From Rhizobium viscosum (GTDB lineage Bacteria; Pseudomonadota; Alphaproteobacteria; Rhizobiales; Rhizobiaceae), in the NCBI RefSeq assembly GCF_014873945.1, contig NZ_JADBEC010000001.1:62001-126000 (forward strand): 64,000 nt of DNA, written 5' to 3'. The notes under the pieces are model-generated. The model did not search any database. It worked only from the letters and a program-made list of their open reading frames with translations, and was not told the DNA's origin. Shown here piece by piece: positions 1-8,814 of this stretch. The translations under genes and the position numbers were made by a program. How positions within the stretch are numbered: position 1 is the first letter of the stretch; each line of letters opens with the position of its first letter.

Positions 1-1005
1 CCGCTCTACCGCACCTGCCGCCATCGCATCGCCGAAACGGGCGATCACATCATCAGGATCGCGCGATGTCATGATCGCAGCCTTTTCCTCGCCGGAAAGG
101 TCCGGCGCGAAGCGCTCCAGATACCAGCCGAGATGTTTGCGGGCGTGCCTGACGGCAACCGCCTCGCCATAGAATTCCAACATCATGCTATAGTGCTCGA
201 CGGCGATGGCCGCGATCTCCTCACGCTCGGGTTCACGGGCACCTGCCAGAACACCGGCATGCCACGGCCTGCCCTGGCTGCCACGGCCGATCATGACCGC
301 ATCGGCGCCCGAGCGGCGCAGGATCTGCTGCGCATCCTCAGCCGTTTCAACATCGCCATTGGCGATCAGCGGCACGGAAATGACATCGCGCACGGGGCGA
401 ATGGCATCCCAGTCCGCCCTGCCCGTATAAAACTGCATACGAGTGCGGCCATGGATGGTGATGAGTTGAACCCCCGCCTCTTCGGCACGCTTGGCTATAT
501 GTGGCGCATTAATGGAATTCTCGTCCCAGCCGAGGCGCATCTTCAGCGTCACCGGGATATCGACTGCCTTGACGGTCGCCTCGATGAGTTCAAGCGCATG
601 ATCGGGATCGCGCATCAGCGCCGAACCGGAATAACCGCCGATGACCTTCTTGGCCGGGCAGCCCATGTTGATGTCGATAATATCGGCGCCGTGATCGGCC
701 GCGATCTTGGCAGCTTCGGCCATCCAGTGCGCCTCGCGGCCGGCAAGCTGCACCATATGCGGACGGAAACCGGCAGCTCGAAGGCGCGCCCAGGATTCGG
801 CGGTATCGTTCACCAGTTCCCGGCTTGCCACCATTTCGGTCACGACGAGGCCCGCGCCATGGCGCCAGGCAAGCTCGCGGAATGGCATGTCCGTGACACC
901 CGACATGGGCGCAAGCACAACGCGGTTCCGCACGGGCACGGGTCCGATTCGGAAAGGCGATGCGAGGTCCTTGGAAATCAAATGATTATCTTTCAGGCAC
1001 AGCAT
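1..1005 (-). CDS. dusB: tRNA-dihydrouridine synthase DusB (NifR3), 3' end cut off
   Basis: FMN/NADPH-dependent enzyme that reduces uridine to dihydrouridine in tRNA. The N-terminal half carries the Dus signatures VLAPMSGVTDMPFR and, further in, INMGCPAKKV, which holds the catalytic Cys. About 335 codons are present and the C-terminus runs off the left edge. An ATG at 1005 begins MLCLKDNH; a TTG at 981 in the same frame begins LISKDLASPF and is an equally possible start, since neither has a strong ribosome binding site. It is divergent from ispDF. In rhizobia this gene is known as nifR3 and usually precedes ntrBC, which would lie outside the window. Confidence 0.93.
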   Translation of the reverse strand, partial: MLCLKDNHLISKDLASPFRIGPVPVRNRVVLAPMSGVTDMPFRELAWRHGAGLVVTEMVASRELVNDTAESWARLRAAGFRPHMVQLAGREAHWMAEAAKIAADHGADIIDINMGCPAKKVIGGYSGSALMRDPDHALELIEATVKAVDIPVTLKMRLGWDENSINAPHIAKRAEEAGVQLITIHGRTRMQFYTGRADWDAIRPVRDVISVPLIANGDVETAEDAQQILRRSGADAVMIGRGSQGRPWHAGVLAGAREPEREEIAAIAVEHYSMMLEFYGEAVAVRHARKHLGWYLERFAPDLSGEEKAAIMTSRDPDDVIARFGDAMAAGAVER

Positions 1006-1146
1006 GTAACTGCATTATTTTTAGCCATAGTTCTGCGGCTTGCCAAGAGGGTCCAGAGCGAATTGATATTTTTTGGGCAAATGCTGGAAAAGGTCCGAGC
1101 AAGACGATAGAGCAACTGACATCCATTCCGCATATTTCAGGGATTT

Positions 1147-2367
1147 ATGCTGCAAATGCATACTAAGCAACCGATATCGGCTGGAATTGTCGTCGTTGCG
1201 GCGGGCCGCGGCGAACGCGCCGGATCGTCAGAGGAAGGCCCCAAGCAGTACCGGATGATCGGCGGCAAACCGGTTATCGTCCACACGCTTGAAAACTTCA
1301 TGACATGGGAACCCGCGACACACATCGTCGTCGTCATCCATCCAGACGACGAAGCGCTTTTTGCCAGAGCGTCCCGGCACATCATCTCCGCAACGCCGAT
1401 CGAGACGGTTCACGGCGGCGCGACCCGACAGCAATCGGTGCTGGCCGGTCTTCGGCACCTTAAGGATAAGGGCATCAGCCATGTGCTCATCCATGATGCG
1501 GTGCGCCCCTTCTTCGATCACCAGCTTCTCGACCGGATCGCCGATACGCTTTCGGCCGGCGCGCCGGCCGTGTTGCCTGCGGTACCTGTTGCCGACACGC
1601 TGAAGCAGGCCAGCAGCGACGGAACCGTGCTCAGGACCATTCCGCGCGATCAGCTCTATGCGGCCCAGACGCCGCAATCCTTCGATTTTGCCACCATCCT
1701 CGAAGCGCATGAGAAGGCAGCGGAAAGCGGCAAGACGGATTTCACCGACGACGCCTCGATTGCCGAGTGGCTCGGTATTCCCGTGACGATCGTCGAAAGC
1801 GCTGCAAGCAACGTGAAACTGACAGTCAAGAGCGATATCACCATGGCCGACGATAAACTCTCGAGCGCCCGTATTCCCGATGTGCGGACCGGCAACGGCT
1901 ATGACGTGCATCAGCTCGAACCCGGCGACGGTGTAACGCTCTGCGGCGTCTTCATTCCGCATGACCAGAAGCTCAAAGGCCATTCGGATGCCGATGTGGC
2001 ACTGCATGCGCTGACGGATGCGCTGCTTGCCACCTGCGGCGCCGGCGATATCGGAGACCATTTCCCACCCTCCGATCCGCAATGGAAGGGTGCGGCTTCC
2101 CGTATCTTCATCGAACATGCCGCAAAAATCGTGCGTGATCACGGCGGAACCATTACCAATGCGGATGTCTCGCTGATTGCGGAAGCGCCGAAGGTCGGGC
2201 CGCATCGCGAAGCCATGCGCGCCAATCTTTCGGAATTTCTCGGCATCGACGTCGAGCGCTGCTCGGTAAAAGCCACCACCAACGAGAAGATCGGTTTCGT
2301 CGGCCGCCGCGAGGGGATTGCTGCGATCGCAACGGCAACCGTCGTCTATGGAGGCAAGAAGCGATGA
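1147..2367 (+). CDS. ispDF: Bifunctional IspD/IspF (MEP pathway)
   Basis: Fused enzyme of the non-mevalonate isoprenoid pathway. The N-terminal part (about residues 12-235) is 2-C-methyl-D-erythritol 4-phosphate cytidylyltransferase, with the nucleotide-binding stretch [11 protein letters not shown] and the HDAVRPF motif. The C-terminal part (about 245-405) is 2-C-methyl-D-erythritol 2,4-cyclodiphosphate synthase, with the metal-binding D253-x-H255 in [11 protein letters not shown] and a GHSDADV motif. The 406-residue fused form is typical of alphaproteobacteria. The stop overlaps the next gene's start (ATGA), so the two are probably translationally coupled. Confidence 0.96.
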   Translation: MLQMHTKQPISAGIVVVAAGRGERAGSSEEGPKQYRMIGGKPVIVHTLENFMTWEPATHIVVVIHPDDEALFARASRHIISATPIETVHGGATRQQSVLAGLRHLKDKGISHVLIHDAVRPFFDHQLLDRIADTLSAGAPAVLPAVPVADTLKQASSDGTVLRTIPRDQLYAAQTPQSFDFATILEAHEKAAESGKTDFTDDASIAEWLGIPVTIVESAASNVKLTVKSDITMADDKLSSARIPDVRTGNGYDVHQLEPGDGVTLCGVFIPHDQKLKGHSDADVALHALTDALLATCGAGDIGDHFPPSDPQWKGAASRIFIEHAAKIVRDHGGTITNADVSLIAEAPKVGPHREAMRANLSEFLGIDVERCSVKATTNEKIGFVGRREGIAAIATATVVYGGKKR

Positions 2368-2858
2368 GCCTGTTTCCCGCAGATATCACGTCGATGGCGG
2401 AAAACATCATCCGCAATTTCACGGCAGCGGGCCTGATGGTGTCGACGGCAGAGTCCTGCACCGGCGGACTGATTGCCGGCGCGCTCACGGAAATTTCGGG
2501 TTCGTCCGCTGTCGTTGACCGTGGCTTCGTGACCTATACGAACGTGGCCAAGATGCAGATGCTCGGCGTGCACGAGGAAACGCTTGCCCATTTCGGTGCG
2601 GTTTCGGAGGAGACGGCCCGGCAGATGGTGCATGGCGCCCTCTTCCGCTCCCGCGCCCACCTGGCGGTCGCAGTGACGGGTATTGCCGGTCCCGGGGGCG
2701 GATCGCCGGAAAAGCCGGTCGGGCTGGTGCATCTTGCGGCGAAATCACGTTCAGGTAAGCTTGTCCATCGTAAGATGCTGTACGGAGACATCGGCCGCAC
2801 GGATGTCCGGCTGGCGACGATCCGCACAGCACTTCAAATGCTTATCGAGATTGTGTGA
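2364..2858 (+). CDS. pncC: CinA C-terminal family protein, nicotinamide-nucleotide amidase
   Basis: A 164-residue stand-alone CinA C-terminal domain. The family deamidates nicotinamide mononucleotide to nicotinic acid mononucleotide in NAD salvage. Visible family motifs are the [10 protein letters not shown] stretch near residue 30 and the glycine-rich [15 protein letters not shown] near residue 110. The N-terminal MoaB-like domain of full-length CinA is absent, as is usual for this class. It overlaps ispDF by 4 nt (ATGA) and was probably once the second gene of a two-gene unit. It is often annotated simply as cinA or a competence-damage protein, but a role in competence is not implied. Confidence 0.9.
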   Translation: MSLFPADITSMAENIIRNFTAAGLMVSTAESCTGGLIAGALTEISGSSAVVDRGFVTYTNVAKMQMLGVHEETLAHFGAVSEETARQMVHGALFRSRAHLAVAVTGIAGPGGGSPEKPVGLVHLAAKSRSGKLVHRKMLYGDIGRTDVRLATIRTALQMLIEIV

Positions 2859-2937
2859 TTTTGAGTGACGGAACAAAAGGCAGGAATTTCAGTTTCTGCC
2901 TCGTCCAGGCAAGAGCCGGTTTTGAGGGACCAGTCAA

Positions 2938-3243
2938 ATGAGATATTTCGCATGCATCGGTGTCGTCTTGAGCCTCGCCTGCGTTTCGGCGGCTGAAGCA
3001 CCATCCAACTATCAGGTTTATGGCGGCGTGCGGGTGGATTCCGATCCCGTTCTGCTGCGCAAATACGACCATGCGCTCCGCCGCTGCGAGCCGGAAGCGC
3101 TAGGCTATCGCGGATCGCCTGATACCACCAGCCTGCTCTACAACGCGGCACTCAGAGGCTGCCTCTATCGCTACAGCTTCACCGATCGCGGTGCCTACGC
3201 CTATCCGGCAACACAGATCTTCGACCATTTCTTCGATCGCTGA
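2938..3243 (+). CDS. Small secreted protein of unknown function
   Basis: 101 residues with a clear N-terminal signal peptide (hydrophobic residues 4-17, likely cleavage after VSAAEA). The mature part is hydrophilic and aromatic, has two cysteines (in RRCEP and RGCLY) that could form a disulfide, and ends FFDR. It resembles small conserved rhizobial hypothetical proteins; no domain is recognised. It follows pncC after 79 nt and converges on the COQ10-like gene with only 8 nt between the stops, so it may be co-transcribed with ispDF-pncC. Function unknown. Confidence 0.7.
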   Translation: MRYFACIGVVLSLACVSAAEAPSNYQVYGGVRVDSDPVLLRKYDHALRRCEPEALGYRGSPDTTSLLYNAALRGCLYRYSFTDRGAYAYPATQIFDHFFDR

Positions 3244-3251
3244 GCAAGGCT

Positions 3252-3701
3252 CTATCGGCTGTAGATCGTCGCTGCCCGCTTTTCGAAGGCTTCCGTGAAC
3301 ATGCGGAAAGCCCTGTCGAACATTGACCCCATGAGCGCGCCGAGAATGCGGCTCTTGAACTCATAGTCGATGAAGAAATCGACCGTGCAGCCGTGGCCTT
3401 CCGCCTCAACGAACCGCCAGCGATTGTCGAGGTAGCGGAACGGGCCGTCGATATATTTGACATCGATGACGCGCTCGGCCCTGTTGAGCAGAACCTGGGT
3501 GGTGAAGGTTTCGCGGATTGCCTTGTAGCCGACCGTCATGTCGGCGATCAGCAACTCCTTGCCGTCGCGCTCCTTGCGGTTCTTCACCGACAGGGCTTCG
3601 CAGAGCGGCAGGAATTGCGGATACCGCTCGACATCTGCGACGAGGTCGAACATCTGGTCGGGCGTGTGCGGGACGGAGCGATGCGTTTCGAATTGCGGCA
3701 T
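3252..3701 (-). CDS. COQ10/RatA-type START-domain protein
   Basis: 149 residues, a whole-length match to the COQ10-like polyketide cyclase/START family: opening stretch MPQFETHRSVPHTPDQMFDL, then VADVERYPQFLPLCEA, and a central YKAIRETFTTQV strand. In mitochondria and alphaproteobacteria the family binds ubiquinone and supports its use in respiration. The E. coli relative RatA was described as a ribosome-association toxin, so either name may appear in databases. In alphaproteobacteria the gene is often close to lipA, as here. Start chosen at the ATG, which gives the canonical N-terminus. Confidence 0.85.
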   Translation of the reverse strand: MPQFETHRSVPHTPDQMFDLVADVERYPQFLPLCEALSVKNRKERDGKELLIADMTVGYKAIRETFTTQVLLNRAERVIDVKYIDGPFRYLDNRWRFVEAEGHGCTVDFFIDYEFKSRILGALMGSMFDRAFRMFTEAFEKRAATIYSR

Positions 3702-3710
3702 GAAGCGCAG

Positions 3711-4298
3711 TTAAGCTGGCACACGGAGAAGATCAAGAAGCGCGCGCATCTGCCGGCGGGATTTCACCTGCAAAACCGGTACATGCGGCCCATGGGCGGC
3801 GATCGCGGCTTTGACTCTCGGCGTAAATTTTTCTTCGAAAGTCCAGATGAACTCCAGAAACTGCCAATCGACCTTTTCGATGCAACCGGGCGCCATTTCC
3901 GGACGCGTGCGGCCGAGATGCTTCAACCAGCGCGTCATCACGCCCCAGACGCAGAGCAGGCGCGGCATGCGCACCCAGATGACGATATCGGTGCGCGGCA
4001 GGCGGATATCGAAAGTGGAGGTATTGGTGCCGTCCATGATCCAGCGCTCGCCGGCGATCCTTTCGACGATCCGCTCGCGCTGCTCTTCCTTGCTGCGCTC
4101 GACCCAGCCGGGCAGCCAAAGAATATCGCGGTCGATCGAGAGATAGGTCAGTTCGAACCGGCGCGCCAGCTTCTGCGCAAGCGTCGACTTGCCGCCGCCT
4201 GAGCAGCCGATGACCATGATGCGCCTTGCGTCACGGATCCGGCCGGCGGCAAAGGCGTCGTCGACATAGTTGATTACCTCGTCCGATTGCCGTTCCAT
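3711..4298 (-). CDS. P-loop nucleotide kinase-like protein (FlaR / topology-modulation type), copy 1
   Basis: 195 residues. The N-terminal half has a Walker A motif GCSGGGKSTLAQKLARRF near residues 32-49, followed by SIDRDILWLPGW and later the RWIMDGTNTSTF lid-like segment. This is the adenylate-kinase-like family annotated as DNA topology modulation protein FlaR; the real substrate is unknown. It is a tandem paralog of the gene just upstream: the Walker A region, the RDI.WLPGW block and the RTRPEMAPGC block all match. The ATG at 4298 has a GGGAG site 6 nt upstream. It probably shares a transcript with its paralog. Confidence 0.82.
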   Translation of the reverse strand: MERQSDEVINYVDDAFAAGRIRDARRIMVIGCSGGGKSTLAQKLARRFELTYLSIDRDILWLPGWVERSKEEQRERIVERIAGERWIMDGTNTSTFDIRLPRTDIVIWVRMPRLLCVWGVMTRWLKHLGRTRPEMAPGCIEKVDWQFLEFIWTFEEKFTPRVKAAIAAHGPHVPVLQVKSRRQMRALLDLLRVPA

Positions 4299-4312
4299 CG
4301 CAAACTCCCTTC

Positions 4313-4909
4313 TTAGCCATTTGCAGCCGGCAATCTGGAAAGCAGTTCATCGCTCTCCCGGAAGGATTTCAGCGTCAGAATCGGGATGCCGCGGCCATGG
4401 CTTGCCAGCATCGCCTCGAATTGCGGCGCCTCTCGCTTTTCGAACGTCCAGATGTATTGCAGGAATTGCAGGTCGATCCGCTCAGGGCATCCCGGTGCCA
4501 TTTCCGGCCGGGTCTGGCCGCGATATTTCCACCAGCGTCCAAGCACGCCGCGCACGGCAATGCTACGCGGCGGGCGGCGCCAGAGCACCATATCGGCGCG
4601 CGCCAGGCGGATCGGCAATGTGCTCGGGCTATTGCCGTCCATGATCCAGCGCTCGCTGGCAATGGCATCGCGGATGCGCTGAACGGATTCCTCGCGCGGA
4701 CGCAGCTTCCAGCCAGGCAGCCAGAAGATATCGCGGTCCATGGAGATGTAAGTCAGTCCGAAGCGCCGCGCGAGTGCCTGGGCAAGCGTCGACTTGCCGG
4801 TGCCGGAGCAGCCGAAAATCAGAAGACGCTCGACGCGAGGAATGATATCGGCAGCCTCGGCAACAGAGACAGCACGAATGGGTTCAGGCGACGTCGTCAC
4901 TTGATGCAT
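4313..4909 (-). CDS. P-loop nucleotide kinase-like protein (FlaR type), copy 2
   Basis: Tandem paralog of the preceding gene, with Walker A GCSGTGKSTLAQALARRF, then SMDRDIFWLPGW and RTRPEMAPGC-type blocks in the same order. The open frame extends to 5017, but the start is placed at the ATG beginning MHQVTTSPEP because its upstream bases (GAGTTTGC before the ATG) match those in front of copy 1, which suggests the duplication included the ribosome binding site. This gives 198 residues. Only 14 nt separate the two copies, so they are almost certainly one operon. Function is not established beyond a nucleotide-binding fold. Confidence 0.8.
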   Translation of the reverse strand: MHQVTTSPEPIRAVSVAEAADIIPRVERLLIFGCSGTGKSTLAQALARRFGLTYISMDRDIFWLPGWKLRPREESVQRIRDAIASERWIMDGNSPSTLPIRLARADMVLWRRPPRSIAVRGVLGRWWKYRGQTRPEMAPGCPERIDLQFLQYIWTFEKREAPQFEAMLASHGRGIPILTLKSFRESDELLSRLPAANG

Positions 4910-5018
4910 GGCAAACTCGCTTTCGACAGGATCGCCTTCGCGCAGGGACTTAACTGCGAAGAGCGGCGTGCTGGCTAGCTGCTTCGCATGACCTGATGAT
5001 GACAGTGAAGTGCACAAC

Positions 5019-5045
5019 GAAAAACCGCGGCAAAAATCGCCGCGG
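5019..5045 (-). terminator. Intrinsic terminator after lipA
   Basis: Arms of 7 bp (CCGCGGC at 5025-5031 and GCCGCGG at 5039-5045) enclose a 7-nt loop. Read on the minus strand, the stem is followed by a run of five T. It lies 26 nt beyond the lipA stop. Confidence 0.75.
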
Positions 5046-5070
5046 CCCCATCAAAACAAAGGGGTAAGCT

Positions 5071-6042
5071 TTACTCGGCCGCCATCAGCAGCTTTTTCTC
5101 ACGCGCAGCCTTCAGGCGGGCGAAGTCGTCGCCGGCGTGATGCGAGGAGCGCGTCAGCGGACTGGAAGCGACCATCAGGAAGCCCTTGGTGTAGGCGACC
5201 GTCTCGTAGGACTTGAACTCTTCCGGCGTGACGAAGCTTTCGACCTTGTGGTGCTTGCGAGTCGGCTGCAGGTACTGGCCGATCGTCAGGAAATCGACAT
5301 CGGCGGTTCGCAGGTCATCCATGAGCTGAAGAACTTCGTTCCGTTCTTCACCGAGGCCGACCATGATGCCCGACTTGGTGAACATGGTGGGGTCGAGTTC
5401 CTTCACGCGCTGCAGCAGGCGGATGGAATGGAAATAGCGTGCGCCAGGACGAACCGTCAGGTAGTTGCCGGCGACCGTTTCCATATTGTGGTTGAAGACA
5501 TCGGGCTTGGCGGCGACAACGCGTTCCAAAGCGCCGGGCTTCTTCAGGAAGTCGGGCGTCAGGATTTCGATCGTCGTCAGCGGCGATGCGGCACGGATTG
5601 CCCAGATCACCTTTTCGAAATGCTCGGCGCCGCCGTCTTCCAGATCGTCACGATCGACAGAGGTGATGACGACGTGGCTGAGGCCCATCTGCTTGACTGC
5701 CTTTGCGACGTTTTCGGGCTCTGCCATGTCGAGCGCGTTCGGCTTGCCGGTGGCGACATTGCAGAAGGCACAGGCGCGGGTACAGATCTCGCCCATGATC
5801 ATGAAGGTCGCGTGCTTCTTGTCCCAGCACTCGCCGATATTCGGGCAGCCTGCCTCTTCGCAGACGGTGACGAGCTTGTGCTCCTTTACGATCGAACGGG
5901 TCTCGGCATAGCCTTTCGAGGTCGGCGCCTTCACACGGATCCAGTCCGGCTTGCGCAGGACTTCCGTATCCGGGCGATGCGCCTTTTCCGGATGCCGCAC
6001 GCGCTTTGCGTCTGGATTGATCGTGTCGAGAATGGTGACCAT
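5071..6042 (-). CDS. lipA: Lipoyl synthase
   Basis: Radical-SAM enzyme that inserts two sulfurs into octanoyl groups on lipoyl domains, completing the cofactor of pyruvate and 2-oxoglutarate dehydrogenases. 323 residues, normal length. Both iron-sulfur signatures are visible: [12 protein letters not shown] (auxiliary cluster) near residues 61-72 and CTRACAFCN (radical-SAM CxxxCxxC) near 87-95. The closing RSSHHAG segment holds the conserved serine that ligates the auxiliary cluster. GGAAAG precedes the ATG. It sits upstream of the pdh block, whose E2 and E1-beta lipoyl domains are its substrates. Confidence 0.97.
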   Translation of the reverse strand: MVTILDTINPDAKRVRHPEKAHRPDTEVLRKPDWIRVKAPTSKGYAETRSIVKEHKLVTVCEEAGCPNIGECWDKKHATFMIMGEICTRACAFCNVATGKPNALDMAEPENVAKAVKQMGLSHVVITSVDRDDLEDGGAEHFEKVIWAIRAASPLTTIEILTPDFLKKPGALERVVAAKPDVFNHNMETVAGNYLTVRPGARYFHSIRLLQRVKELDPTMFTKSGIMVGLGEERNEVLQLMDDLRTADVDFLTIGQYLQPTRKHHKVESFVTPEEFKSYETVAYTKGFLMVASSPLTRSSHHAGDDFARLKAAREKKLLMAAE

Positions 6043-6136
6043 GTCAGTTCAACTTTCCGCCGCCCCATGCGGCCCGGATTGTCATATTGCGCATCATTCC
6101 TTTATTCAAATCTTTCGATCTGAACGGTCATGCGCT

Positions 6137-6385
6137 CTATCTTCGCACTAGGCGCGCGAGGAATATCAGGAGGCAGGCACCGATGAAACCCGTCACGAAA
6201 TAGCCGAGCCTGCCGCCGGCGACCTCGATATGGAACTGCGCCAGGATGGCCGTGGCGACGACCGAACCGACAATGCCGAGCACGATGTTCAGCAGGATGC
6301 CGTAACGCGCTTCCATCAGCTTGCCCGCGAGCCAACCCGCAAGTCCGCCGACGATGATTGCCGAAATCCAGCCGATGCCTTCCAT
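6137..6385 (-). CDS. GlsB/YeaQ/YmgE-family stress membrane protein, copy 1
   Basis: 82 residues with three hydrophobic segments separated by glycine-rich turns (GGLAGWLAGKLM near residues 13-24; TGFIGACLLIFLARLV at the end). This is the transglycosylase-associated family of small inner-membrane proteins, often induced by general stress; the molecular function is unknown. It lies 12 nt after a second member of the same family, so the two form a pair. Confidence 0.82.
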   Translation of the reverse strand: MEGIGWISAIIVGGLAGWLAGKLMEARYGILLNIVLGIVGSVVATAILAQFHIEVAGGRLGYFVTGFIGACLLIFLARLVRR

Positions 6386-6397
6386 CCTGTCTCTACC

Positions 6398-6652
6398 CTA
6401 CGCTATCGCCCTTGCGATCAGCACCACAACAATGGCGCCGACAGTGGCGTGGATGATCTGAACCACCAATGCATTTTCAATGCCCAGAGAAATCCCCAAT
6501 GCATTGAACAAAAACCCGCCCACGAACGCGCCGATGATGCCGCTCAGGAGGCATCGTATCAACCCACCACCACCAACGACGAGGCTTGCGAGAAAGCCCG
6601 CGACCAGGCCGATCAGCAGAAAGATGAGAAGCGACTGCGTGCCCATAGACAT
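6398..6652 (-). CDS. GlsB/YeaQ/YmgE-family stress membrane protein, copy 2
   Basis: 84 residues, three predicted membrane segments and the family's glycine-rich pattern (GLVAGFLASLVVGGGG near residues 16-31). It precedes the related gene at 6137-6385. An AGGAAA site stands before the ATG. The leader between it and lpdA contains competing inverted repeats (see 6677-6735). Function unknown; the family is associated with envelope stress. Confidence 0.82.
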   Translation of the reverse strand: MSMGTQSLLIFLLIGLVAGFLASLVVGGGGLIRCLLSGIIGAFVGGFLFNALGISLGIENALVVQIIHATVGAIVVVLIARAIA

Positions 6653-6676
6653 GATGATTTCCTTTCGTTTTTTCCA

Positions 6677-6735
6677 GCCCGGGACGGGATGGATTTTCTA
6701 TCCCGGGCGATGGCGCTCTGCCACGCCGGGATAGA
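6677..6735 (-). promoter_or_regulatory. Mutually exclusive inverted repeats ahead of the glsB pair
   Basis: Three arms are visible: GCCCGGGA (6677-6684), TCTATCCCGG with its extension TCCCGGGC (6697-6708), and CCGGGATAGA (6726-6735). The middle arm can pair perfectly with either neighbour (8 bp or 10 bp) but not with both. On the minus-strand transcript the order is lpdA stop, arm three, arm two, arm one, glsB-type start. No U-run follows, so this is not a simple terminator. A regulatory function is inferred only. Confidence 0.4.
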
Positions 6736-6753
6736 GGGCAGCCCAGGAAATTA

Positions 6754-8217
6754 TCAAGCGTTCAGAACGCGACCGTAAGCATCGAGCACGCTTTCCTTCA
6801 TCGTTTCCGAAATGGTCGGATGCGGGAAGATCGTGTGCATCAGTTCTTCTTCGGTCGTCTCAAGGTTCATGGCGACGACGAATCCCTGGATGAGTTCGGT
6901 GACTTCAGCACCGACCATGTGGGCGCCGAGCAACTCACCGGTCTTCTTGTCGAAGATTGTCTTGACCAGACCCTGATCTTCACCGAGCGCAACGGCCTTG
7001 CCGTTGGCACTGAAGGGGAAGCGGCCGACGCGGATATCGCGGCCCAGTTCCTTGGCCTTGGCTTCGGTCAAACCGACGGAGGCGACCTGGGGGTTGCAAT
7101 AGGTGCAGCCCGGGATCTTCAGCTTGTCCATCGGATGCACATTCGGCAGGCCGGCAATCTTTTCGACACAGACGACGCCTTCATGCTCGGCCTTGTGGGC
7201 CAGCAGCGGCGGGCCGGCAACGTCGCCGATCGCGTAGATACCAGGCACATTGGTCTTGCCGTAGCCGTCGATGGCGATGAAGCCACGATCGGTCTTGACA
7301 CCGACAGCCTCGAGACCGATGCCTTCGACATTGGCCTGCACGCCCACAGCCGAAATCATGCGGTCAGCGGTGATCGTCTCAGTCGTGCCATCCTTCTTCT
7401 CGATGGTGGCAGTGATCGAGTTTGCGCCCTTCTCCACCTTGGAGACCTTGGCCTCCAGATGGATCTTCATGCCCTGGCGTTCGAACTGCTTCTTGGCGAG
7501 AGCGGAGATTTCCGCATCCTCGACCGGCATGACCTGGCTCATGATTTCGACGACGGTGACGTCGACGCCCATGGTGCGATAGAAGCTTGCGAATTCGATG
7601 CCGATGGCGCCCGAGCCCATGACGAGCAGGGACTTCGGCAGTTCGTCGGCCTTCATCGCTTCGAAATAGGTCCAGATCAGCTTGCCATCCGGCTCGATGC
7701 CCGGCAGCGCACGCGGACGGGCGCCGGTCGCAATGATGATGTGCTTGGCACTGTAGGTGCCCTCGCCCAGCGCGTTCTTCGGCACCGGACCCATCGGTTC
7801 CATCGGCTTCTTTGTCGTCTTGGAAACGACAATCTCGGCCATTTGTGAACCAGAAGAGGGCTTGGTGATCTTGGCTTCGCCCCAGATGACATCGACCTTG
7901 TTCTTCTTGAACAGGAAGCCGACACCGTTGTTCATGCGGTGTGCGATGCCGCGCGAACGGGTAACAATCGCCTTGATGTCGGGCTTGATCGTGCCTTCCA
8001 GCACCAGGCCGTAATCCTTGCCGTGCTGGGCGGTATGAAGGACGTCAGCCGAGCGCAGCAGCGCCTTGGTCGGAATGCAGCCCCAATTGGAGCAGATGCC
8101 GGCCAAATGTTCGCGCTCGACGCAGGCGACCTTGAGGCCGAGCTGTGCGGCGCGGATGGCGGCGATATAGCCGCCGGGACCGGAACCGATGACGATGACG
8201 TCGTAGGATTGAGCCAT
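6754..8217 (-). CDS. lpdA: Dihydrolipoyl dehydrogenase (E3)
   Basis: FAD enzyme that reoxidises dihydrolipoamide for the pyruvate dehydrogenase complex. 487 residues. Domains: FAD-binding GSGPGGYIAAIRAAQLG near residue 12; redox-active disulfide in GICSNWGCIPTKALL near residue 42; NAD-binding GSGAIGIEF near residue 198; C-terminal dimerisation domain with the HPHPTISE motif carrying the catalytic His-Glu pair. The spacer before the FAD-binding IIIATGARPR strand is a little longer than usual. It ends the minus-strand pdh block; two unrelated small enzymes separate it from pdhC. Confidence 0.96.
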   Translation of the reverse strand: MAQSYDVIVIGSGPGGYIAAIRAAQLGLKVACVEREHLAGICSNWGCIPTKALLRSADVLHTAQHGKDYGLVLEGTIKPDIKAIVTRSRGIAHRMNNGVGFLFKKNKVDVIWGEAKITKPSSGSQMAEIVVSKTTKKPMEPMGPVPKNALGEGTYSAKHIIIATGARPRALPGIEPDGKLIWTYFEAMKADELPKSLLVMGSGAIGIEFASFYRTMGVDVTVVEIMSQVMPVEDAEISALAKKQFERQGMKIHLEAKVSKVEKGANSITATIEKKDGTTETITADRMISAVGVQANVEGIGLEAVGVKTDRGFIAIDGYGKTNVPGIYAIGDVAGPPLLAHKAEHEGVVCVEKIAGLPNVHPMDKLKIPGCTYCNPQVASVGLTEAKAKELGRDIRVGRFPFSANGKAVALGEDQGLVKTIFDKKTGELLGAHMVGAEVTELIQGFVVAMNLETTEEELMHTIFPHPTISETMKESVLDAYGRVLNA

Positions 8218-8233
8218 TGCTTTCCTGCCTTTG

Positions 8234-8812
8234 TTACGCTCCCGCGCGGGTCATCAAAACCCATGCGTGCTTCTTGCTGTTATCGAAGAGCGGCACCGCA
8301 CTCATGCGCGCCGCTTCCGAAAATCCGTTTCTTCCGTAAAGCGACAGAGCCGCTTCGTTACTATCCGACGTGATCAGGCTGACCGACAGCCCGTCTGCCC
8401 TTGCGAGCTGATCTTCCAGCAACCTCTTGCCGATGCCGATACCGCGCATATGGCGATAGACCGCGAGACTGCCAATGAACCAGTTTCCGATCACCGATCT
8501 CTGCATCGCCAGCATCGGCTCTATGGCCGGATGCCGCGCTTCGAGATCGCGTATGCCTTCATCCACTTCATAACCGATCGCCATACCGGCGATCTCGTCA
8601 TAGGCCTCGCCGATGACGGCATTCTTCCAGCCGCCGAGCGCCTCGTCGCTCATCTTCAGCCGGCCCCGCTCCAGCGGCGTATCGCTCATGCCGCTTGCGA
8701 CATCGGCAAACCAGAGCCATGAGGCAAAGCCGTGAGAAGCAATATCCGCCAGTATCGCCAGTTCCGAAGCATCCCGGCGGGAGGCCTGCCGGAGAGCGAG
8801 AAAGGCAGTCAT
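8234..8812 (-). CDS. GNAT-family N-acetyltransferase
   Basis: 192 residues. The acetyl-CoA-binding motif A is visible as MRGIGIGKRLLEDQLARADG in the second half, followed by the motif B-like LYGRNGFSEAARM. Substrate unknown. It lies 2 nt after the SGNH hydrolase gene and 16 nt before lpdA, so it belongs to the pdh transcription unit by position. Nothing in the sequence ties it to pyruvate dehydrogenase. Confidence 0.82.
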   Translation of the reverse strand: MTAFLALRQASRRDASELAILADIASHGFASWLWFADVASGMSDTPLERGRLKMSDEALGGWKNAVIGEAYDEIAGMAIGYEVDEGIRDLEARHPAIEPMLAMQRSVIGNWFIGSLAVYRHMRGIGIGKRLLEDQLARADGLSVSLITSDSNEAALSLYGRNGFSEAARMSAVPLFDNSKKHAWVLMTRAGA

Positions 8813-8814
8813 CG

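Noticed and set aside
133-1110. A 325-codon open frame on the plus strand
   Set aside because: It lies opposite dusB, whose minus-strand product has full family motifs. The plus-strand product has no recognisable domain.
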